Shown: piece after piece, positions 59,093-64,000 of the stretch
Layout: each line of letters opens with the position of its first letter
Position numbering within the stretch: position 1 is the stretch's first letter
Origin: Pseudophaeobacter profundi
Lineage (GTDB): Bacteria; Pseudomonadota; Alphaproteobacteria; Rhodobacterales; Rhodobacteraceae
NCBI RefSeq assembly: GCF_029697505.1
Contig: NZ_JARJEF010000004.1
Coordinates: 124,001 to 188,000, forward strand
DNA: 64,000 nucleotides
Reading direction: 5' to 3'
Translations under genes and position numbers: made by a program
The notes under the pieces: generated by a model
The model's input: the letters and a program-made list of their open reading frames with translations, nothing else
Databases searched by the model: none
Told to the model about the DNA's origin: nothing

Positions 59093-59725
59093 TCAGCTCT
59101 CCTCGTCGTCACCTTTGGCGCGATTTTCAACAATCTCGTCGATCAGACCAAAGGCCTTGGCTTCTTCGGGATCCATGAAATTGTCGCGTTCCAGCGCCGC
59201 TTCGACCTTCTCCAGCTCCTGGCCGGTGTGCTTGACGTAGATCTCGTTCAGGCGCCGCTTCAACTTCAGCGTTTCTTCGGCGTGAATCATGATATCCGTC
59301 GCCTGGCCCTGAAAACCACCAGATGGCTGGTGCACCATGACGCGGGAATTGGGCAGCGAGAAACGCATGCCTTTTTCACCCGCCGTCAGCAGCAACGACC
59401 CCATAGAGGCCGCCTGGCCAATCACCAGGGTCGAAACCTTGGGTTTGATGTACTGCATGGTATCATAAATCGACAGGCCCGAGGTCACAACGCCGCCGGG
59501 GGAGTTGATATACATCGAGATCTCTTTCGAAGGGTTCTCGGCCTCAAGATGCAGCAGCTGCGCCACGATCAGCGAAGACATGCCGTCATGCACCGGGCCA
59601 TTCAGAAAGATGATCCGCTCTTTCAGCAGGCGCGAAAAGATATCATAGGCCCGCTCTCCCCGGCTGGTCTGTTCGACCACCATGGGCACGAGGGTATTCA
59701 TATAAGTTTCTCTTGGATCATTCAT
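59093..59725 (-). CDS. clpP: ATP-dependent Clp protease proteolytic subunit ClpP
   Basis: This 210-residue serine protease has the full catalytic triad at the normal spacing: Ser107 in GQAASMGS, His132 in MVHQPSGG and Asp181 in ERDNFM. The start at 59725 matches the common family N-terminus ([18 protein letters not shown]), with AGGCAGG upstream; the longer frame to 59761 is rejected. It forms the tetradecameric chamber used by ClpX and ClpA. Confidence 0.96.
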   Translation of the reverse strand: MNDPRETYMNTLVPMVVEQTSRGERAYDIFSRLLKERIIFLNGPVHDGMSSLIVAQLLHLEAENPSKEISMYINSPGGVVTSGLSIYDTMQYIKPKVSTLVIGQAASMGSLLLTAGEKGMRFSLPNSRVMVHQPSGGFQGQATDIMIHAEETLKLKRRLNEIYVKHTGQELEKVEAALERDNFMDPEEAKAFGLIDEIVENRAKGDDEES

Positions 59726-60070
59726 GCGAACCTGCCTGCGTTGTGTTATGTCCGGTACCATACCCGACGAGTATTACCTGAGTCTTAGTATTGCCCCCTT
59801 GGGGCTGCAAGGGCCGACCTTTGTTTTTACGCAGCTGTCCCCATTGCAACACCCTGCTGCAATGCCTCTGAGGCACCGGCGTCGCAAATCATCGGAGCGC
59901 GGTCGTAATCTTAGGGCAGATCCGCAAGAATACACCGTAAACGCAAATCAAGAGAGGCCAGCCCCGGCCCCCGGTGGGATGTCGCATTTGGCCGTCCCTC
60001 CACCGGTATTGGCCTGTCTGCCGCCTGAACCCCTTGGGGGTACCTCACGCCTTTGGACCGGGACCATGCC
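59726..60070. other. Intergenic region between clpP and the GlxA-type regulator
   Basis: No gene is supported in these 345 bases. The clpP promoter is probably at the left end, including a possible heat-shock promoter at 59787-59812. The right part contains the leader of the GlxA-type gene, with a GC-rich stretch at 59950-60050. No clear operator is recognised. Confidence 0.5.
59787..59812 (-). promoter_or_regulatory. Possible heat-shock (RpoH-type) promoter of clpP
   Basis: On the minus strand CCTTGCAG is followed after about 10 bases by GCAATACT. This resembles the alphaproteobacterial RpoH -35 (CTTG) and -10 pattern and lies about 60 bases upstream of clpP. The match is weak and the call rests mainly on the known heat-shock control of clpP. 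Confidence 0.3.
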
Positions 60071-61078
60071 ATGACAGATGACAATTTTGTGCAAAAGGGT
60101 GCCGCTGCCACCCTGGCCGTGCCCTTTACCGGGGCACCACAAGATTTTTACTTCCTGCTGCTGCCCAAGGCGACGATGCTGGCGGTTGCAGCCGCAATTG
60201 AACCTCTGCGTATTGCAAATCAGGTCACCAATTCCAAGCTTTATCGCTGGTTCATCCTGACCGAGGACGGCGCGCCAATCCGCTGTTCAAATGGCATGAT
60301 GGTCACCCCTGACATGCCCCTGCAACCACTACCTGCGGATGCCTTGGGCTTTGTCTGCGCCGGGGTCGAGCCACAGTCCACTGCGGGTGAGGCGACGCTG
60401 AACTGGCTGCGGCGCGAAAGCCGGTTTGGCCGCTCTATCGGCGGCATCTGCACTGGTGCCTTTGCCCTGGCCCAGGCCGGACTGATCCGGGACCAGCCCT
60501 TTACCCTGCACTGGGAAAATCAGCCCGGTTTTCAGGAGAGCTATCCAGATCTGCACCCCACGGCGAATACCTTTGAAATAAGTGGTGCGCTGATGACCTG
60601 CGGCGGCGGCAATGCGGCCACCGATCTGATGCTCAACCTGATTGAGGCACGCCACGGCAAACAGCTGGCAATCATCGTTGCCGATATGTGCCTGCATGTG
60701 CGCTCGGGTGGGCAGGCGGTGCCGCAGAAATCCAACTTTGCCGTGGCCATCGGCAGCCGCAACCAGCGCCTGCTGAATGCGCTACAGTTGATGCAATCCG
60801 CCATCGAAGATCCGCTCTCTATTGGCGATCTCTGCGCCCAGCTGGATATCTCTCGGCGCCAATTGGAACGGCTGTTTTCACGCTATCTGAACCAAAGCCC
60901 GATGCATGTCTATTTTGACATGCGCCTTGCCCATGCCTTTGCCCTGATGAATGAAACCTCGATGAGCGTGACCGAAATCGCGCTGGCCTCTGGCTTTAAC
61001 AATTCGACCCATTTTTCACGCCAGTTCAAACGCCGGTTTGGTGCCTCGCCGCATTTCTTCCGCAAAGGTTGGGGTTAG
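60071..61078 (+). CDS. GlxA family AraC-type transcriptional regulator
   Basis: This 335-residue regulator has an N-terminal DJ-1/PfpI-like domain (about residues 20-190; FLLLPKATMLAVAAAIEPLRIAN and SIGGICTGAFALAQAGL) and a C-terminal AraC helix-turn-helix pair (about 235-335; SIGDLCAQLDISRRQLERLF and SVTEIALASGFNNSTHFSRQFKRRFG). Members of the family often respond to quaternary amines such as glycine betaine or carnitine. The start at 60071 fits the domain and the family. No target operon is adjacent. Confidence 0.88.
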   Translation: MTDDNFVQKGAAATLAVPFTGAPQDFYFLLLPKATMLAVAAAIEPLRIANQVTNSKLYRWFILTEDGAPIRCSNGMMVTPDMPLQPLPADALGFVCAGVEPQSTAGEATLNWLRRESRFGRSIGGICTGAFALAQAGLIRDQPFTLHWENQPGFQESYPDLHPTANTFEISGALMTCGGGNAATDLMLNLIEARHGKQLAIIVADMCLHVRSGGQAVPQKSNFAVAIGSRNQRLLNALQLMQSAIEDPLSIGDLCAQLDISRRQLERLFSRYLNQSPMHVYFDMRLAHAFALMNETSMSVTEIALASGFNNSTHFSRQFKRRFGASPHFFRKGWG

Positions 61079-61140
61079 AGGCAGGGCACAGCTGCCACTG
61101 TTTGACGGCCACTAGCCATCCCCCTGACCGCAAAACAAAA

Positions 61141-61168
61141 ATCCCCCACAGGCATGGCTGCGGGGGAT
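61141..61168 (-). terminator. Terminator of the methyltransferase gene
   Basis: ATCCCCC (61141-61147) pairs with GGGGGAT (61162-61168), with partial internal pairing around the loop. On the minus strand it runs into a TTTTTG stretch. It may also serve the converging GlxA-type gene. Confidence 0.75.
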
Positions 61169-61227
61169 CAGACTTGGCGTCATGTCGGCGGGTTCCGGGG
61201 TCTCGGCAGTGCCCCCAAAGGCCAGGC

Positions 61228-62862
61228 TCAGGCAACACCGCGAATCTGGCGGGGAAGCTCTGCGGCATCGAGGTCAGCATCTTGTTGCAGGTCCGGGACT
61301 GCAAACCCCTCCTGTAGCGGCAAGCACAGCCCAAGAGAGATGCAAAGCGGCAAGCGACGCGCGGCAAAATTGGTCGCCCGCACCTGCAAGACCGCTAGGT
61401 TTTCCGCGTCACTCTCTAGCATCCGTCCTTCGTGGCGTACACGTTGCCCCTGCGCCGACAGAATCCCCCAGACCATATCGGCCCATTGGTTGGGATCCGT
61501 CTTGCCCTCGCTCAGCGCCAGCAGGAACAGCTGCTCAAAGCGATCAAATTCTACACCGCCACCCGTCACCGGAGAGGCCAGGAAACGCAGGGTATCGCTG
61601 TCTTCAGCCCGTTTGCACAGGGCCAGATTGAAGGCCTGGCAGCGCGCCTCGCGCGCGGCGCGCCCTTCCAGTGGCAGACAGGGCGACAAGATGCCAGATC
61701 CGACAAGGATGGTCAGAAGCCGGGAAATTTCGCCCCAGGTCATGCGCCCGAATACGCCTTGATCCAACAGGCTGCGTACGGTGGCCGGGCCTGCCACCAG
61801 GGCGTCCAGGATGGGCGCATACTGGGCATGATCCAGCGCGATCTCGCCCTGACGCCAGCGAAGCTTGAGCACGCCGCCATTGTAGCGCTGCATCAGGGCA
61901 AGCGGGGTTTCGAACCAGGCGCCAATGGCACTGCGTTCGGTGTGCTGGCGTGGCCCCTTTACAAACAGGTCAGACCGGAACTGTTCATTCACCATGACAT
62001 CGCGCAGGTTTTCCCGCTGTACCGGGTCACTTTCCGCCGCAAGCAGTTCACCCTGCTGCGGCGTCAGTGAAATGTCCGCAACATGGTCCAACACACAGGA
62101 AGATCCAACAAAGCTCAGCTTGGCCTGATCCAGATGCGCCGCGAGATCGCCAAAATGGAACGGGGTCCAGTCGGCATTGAACAGCTCATGCGCCAGATAC
62201 TTGCGCGACATATTCTTGGCACTGCCCAGACGCGAACTGGCCGAAGGATTGATGGTGAAGAACTTGGCGCCCGTCGCTTCCAGCTTGGCGGCAAAGGCCA
62301 GCGCCTCATCCACCCGGTCTTCTGTCGGGGAAGAGCTTTGTGCCGCGTGATCCAGCAGCACCCGCCGAAGGGGCATGGCTGCGGCCCAGGCTGCAAGCAC
62401 GTTATAGCTGATATAGACCATGCCACCTGCAGCCAGACGGCGACCGATAAAATCAACAATAAGATCTTGATTTTCTTTTGAAACCCAGCTCATCACCCCA
62501 TGCAGCGCAATCACATCGAATTGCTTGGGCAGGGCGGTTTCCTCTTCGAAATCTGCAAAGGAGCGCTCATAAAAATGCACATTATCCAGGCCACCCTCGA
62601 CCGCCAGCTCACGCGCGCCCGCGATATGCCCAGGCATGAAATCCATCGCGTGGAAATCTATATGCGGATTCGCCGCTGCCAATAGATTCGCGGTAAACCC
62701 TTGGCCACAGCCCAATTCACAATAGCTGAGCCGTTTTTGGTTCAGCCCGTGTTTCTGCCCGCGAGAGGTCGCAGACAAAGCCAACATAGCCGGTGTCATC
62801 TCGTGAAAAAAATCATGCGTGTAGTCAACATCGGCCACATAGCCAGAAGTCCAATCACTCAT
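61228..62862 (-). CDS. SAM-dependent methyltransferase with regulatory domain
   Basis: This 544-residue protein has an N-terminal class I methyltransferase domain (about residues 15-240) with the SAM-binding motif CELGCGQGFTANLL and a later FDVIALHGVMSWV. A central methyltransferase-regulatory domain follows (about 250-330), then a winged-helix-like C-terminal region. Related architecture is found in rickettsial lysine methyltransferases that act on outer-membrane proteins. The start at 62862 follows GAGGTG. It lies beside the Sox cluster, but a functional link is not evident. Substrate unknown. Confidence 0.78.
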   Translation of the reverse strand: MSDWTSGYVADVDYTHDFFHEMTPAMLALSATSRGQKHGLNQKRLSYCELGCGQGFTANLLAAANPHIDFHAMDFMPGHIAGARELAVEGGLDNVHFYERSFADFEEETALPKQFDVIALHGVMSWVSKENQDLIVDFIGRRLAAGGMVYISYNVLAAWAAAMPLRRVLLDHAAQSSSPTEDRVDEALAFAAKLEATGAKFFTINPSASSRLGSAKNMSRKYLAHELFNADWTPFHFGDLAAHLDQAKLSFVGSSCVLDHVADISLTPQQGELLAAESDPVQRENLRDVMVNEQFRSDLFVKGPRQHTERSAIGAWFETPLALMQRYNGGVLKLRWRQGEIALDHAQYAPILDALVAGPATVRSLLDQGVFGRMTWGEISRLLTILVGSGILSPCLPLEGRAAREARCQAFNLALCKRAEDSDTLRFLASPVTGGGVEFDRFEQLFLLALSEGKTDPNQWADMVWGILSAQGQRVRHEGRMLESDAENLAVLQVRATNFAARRLPLCISLGLCLPLQEGFAVPDLQQDADLDAAELPRQIRGVA

Positions 62863-62993
62863 ACACCACCTCTTGGTCTCGATTTGAATCAATGTTGCGG
62901 CCCAAGTTGTCTAAAATCTATGATGATGTGGTTAATAGCGCCGGGTTTGCGGCGCGCATTTATCTTTTCTTTGCTTTGCCCTGCTGGCAGATG

Positions 62994-63030
62994 CAAAAAC
63001 GCAGGCTCCAGAGAGTTCCGGAACCTGCGT
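62994..63030 (-). terminator. Terminator of soxD
   Basis: ACGCAGGCTCC (62999-63009) pairs with GGAACCTGCGT (63020-63030) with one mismatch. An A-run at 62994-62999 supplies the T-run on the minus strand. It ends the Sox cluster transcript. Confidence 0.8.
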
Positions 63031-63071
63031 CACATATCGCCCAAACGGGCCGCCAAAATTGGCCAGGGTGC

Positions 63072-64000
63072 CTATTCCAGGCTTTTTAGATAGGCAACAA
63101 TGGCCTCGATATCCGTCTCTTTTCGCAGGCCAGCGAAGGACATCTTTGTCCCCTTCATGTATGCGCGCGGCTTGGCCAGAAAGGCGGCAAGCTCCGCTTC
63201 GGTCCAGATCAGGCCGTCTTCGCCGGCAGCGGCCATCACCTTGGAATACCGAAAGCCATCAACCTGCCCTGCCGTGGCCCCGACAATCGCGTTCAACGCG
63301 GGGCCTGTACTGTTCTTGGCCCCCTCGCCCACCCGATGGCAGGCTTTGCATTTTTTGAACACCGTGGCACCCTGGGCAACCAATTCCGGATCCAGCAAAA
63401 GTGCCGCCTCTTCGACCTGCTCCTCTTGCGCCACCGGGGCCGCTTCAGCGGTTTCTGTGGTGTCAGCACCACTTTCGGTCCCGGCCTCGGAGGCGGCGGT
63501 TTCTTCCGGTGTTACATCCAGAACCCGCGCTCGCATGGTGATTTCAACGGTCTCCTTGCAGTCTTGCATGCAGGGCTCGGCGGTCCAGAAATGTTGTTCG
63601 CTTGTCAGCCGATCATCGACAAAGAACCCCTCGGCATTTGGCATAGCAACAGAGGTGAAATTCTCTTGTGAGAGGGTGAAATCCTCATCCACCAAATCGT
63701 TGGAATACAGAATATAGGCCAGGATTGCATAGACTTCATCCGGCTCCAGCGTCTGCGCCGCGCCAAAGGGCATCGAGCGATTGATATAGTCCCAGCCGGT
63801 TGACAGGTAAGGCCAGTATGACCCGACAGTTTTCAGCGGATCCTCGCGGTCCAGAGTGCCACGCCCGCCGGCGAGTTTGGGCCAGTTGCCAACCCCTTCG
63901 GCAAAATCACCATGGCACGCGGCGCATTTATCGGCAAAGATCTCTTCGCCGGTCCAGACATCGCCAGACCCCGGCGGCAAGCCAGTCCCGTCCGGCGATA
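63072..64000 (-). CDS. soxD: SoxD diheme c-type cytochrome, 3' part
   Basis: The frame is open across the right edge of the window, so the N-terminus and signal peptide are missing. The visible part has two CxxCH haem sites, CAACH and CKACH, joined by a long acidic Glu/Ala/Thr linker. The first domain carries SYWPYLSTGWDYINRSMPFGAAQTLEPDEVYAILAYILYSND, a strong SoxD signature. SoxD pairs with the molybdenum protein SoxC as sulfane dehydrogenase in the thiosulfate-oxidising Sox system in the periplasm. It is probably the last gene of the sox cluster, which extends beyond the window. Confidence 0.9.
   Translation of the reverse strand, partial: SPDGTGLPPGSGDVWTGEEIFADKCAACHGDFAEGVGNWPKLAGGRGTLDREDPLKTVGSYWPYLSTGWDYINRSMPFGAAQTLEPDEVYAILAYILYSNDLVDEDFTLSQENFTSVAMPNAEGFFVDDRLTSEQHFWTAEPCMQDCKETVEITMRARVLDVTPEETAASEAGTESGADTTETAEAAPVAQEEQVEEAALLLDPELVAQGATVFKKCKACHRVGEGAKNSTGPALNAIVGATAGQVDGFRYSKVMAAAGEDGLIWTEAELAAFLAKPRAYMKGTKMSFAGLRKETDIEAIVAYLKSLE

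Noticed and set aside
58649..59788. 379-codon plus-strand frame
   Set aside because: Opposite clpX and clpP, both of which have complete active-site motifs.
1..64000. CRISPR arrays, insertion sequences or prophage genes
   Set aside because: No regularly spaced repeats with unique spacers, transposase motifs or phage structural genes were seen; the three GC-rich repeats are far apart and lack coding capacity.

Overview
The window is chromosomal DNA of a marine alphaproteobacterium of the Roseobacter group (Rhodobacteraceae; Phaeobacter/Ruegeria-like). The gene content points there: NDUFA12-type complex I protein, MlaD and DUF2155 beside aat, a DUF2312/GapR protein, an ScfR-type fatty-acyl regulator, TRAP and Liv-type transporters, a selenium-binding-protein/methanethiol oxidase homologue and a Sox cluster at the right edge. 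GC content is high, genes are packed tightly, GGAGG-type ribosome sites are common, and a family of GC-rich intergenic hairpin repeats occurs three times. The genus is an inference.

Layout. 1-4.0 kb: the end of an ABC ATPase, cbiZ, an unknown conserved protein, exbB, two exbD and tonB, which looks like a corrinoid/metal-chelate uptake and salvage operon. 4.0-7.3 kb: an NTF2-like protein, an EnvZ-like histidine kinase, an MBL-fold hydrolase, tRNA-Asn and its terminator. 7.5-10.8 kb: a TRAP transporter (large and small permease, binding protein) on the minus strand. 11.4-20.8 kb: an acetate module of acs, a zinc-lid adk, a DUF4212 small subunit with its large symporter, a cNMP/CBS/DUF294 nucleotidyltransferase, a small membrane protein, a membrane-anchored DEDDh exonuclease and a flavin reductase. 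20.9-32.2 kb: a reductive pyrimidine catabolism island (four-gene NMT1-type ABC importer, hydA, ureidopropionase-type hydrolase, rutR, preA, preT, ridA) with three RutR-like palindromic operators.

32.6-38.1 kb: sulfur chemistry. A methanethiol-oxidase-type protein and a membrane partner, then (after gapR and a small membrane protein) a persulfide dioxygenase, two YeeE/YedE half-transporters and a DUF442 sulfurtransferase. 38.4-43.2 kb: a FliM/FliN-like protein, a symporter-fused histidine kinase, a small membrane protein and a receiver-only response regulator, all on the minus strand. 43.4-52.5 kb: an ScfR/RamB-like regulator divergent from a Liv-type ABC operon, followed by an AMP-binding acyl-CoA synthetase and a PAS-LuxR regulator. 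52.7-59.7 kb: core genes accB, accC, aat, DUF2155, mlaD, NDUFA12, a RidA-glyoxalase fusion, clpX and clpP. 60.1-64 kb: a GlxA-type regulator, a methyltransferase with a regulatory domain, and the 3' part of soxD.

How it fits together: acetate enters through the DUF4212/symporter pair and is activated by Acs; Adk returns the AMP to ADP. The symporter-fused kinase and the ScfR-like regulator are candidate sensors of the same metabolism. Pyrimidines are imported, reduced by PreAT, opened by HydA and decarbamoylated by the hydrolase, probably under RutR. Methanethiol oxidation would release sulfide, which the persulfide dioxygenase/DUF442 cluster and Sox enzymes could take further. No CRISPR array, insertion sequence, prophage or plasmid feature was seen. 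The best candidates for an undescribed system are the nucleotidyltransferase/membrane-exonuclease pair beside the acetate transporter and the structured intergenic repeat family.
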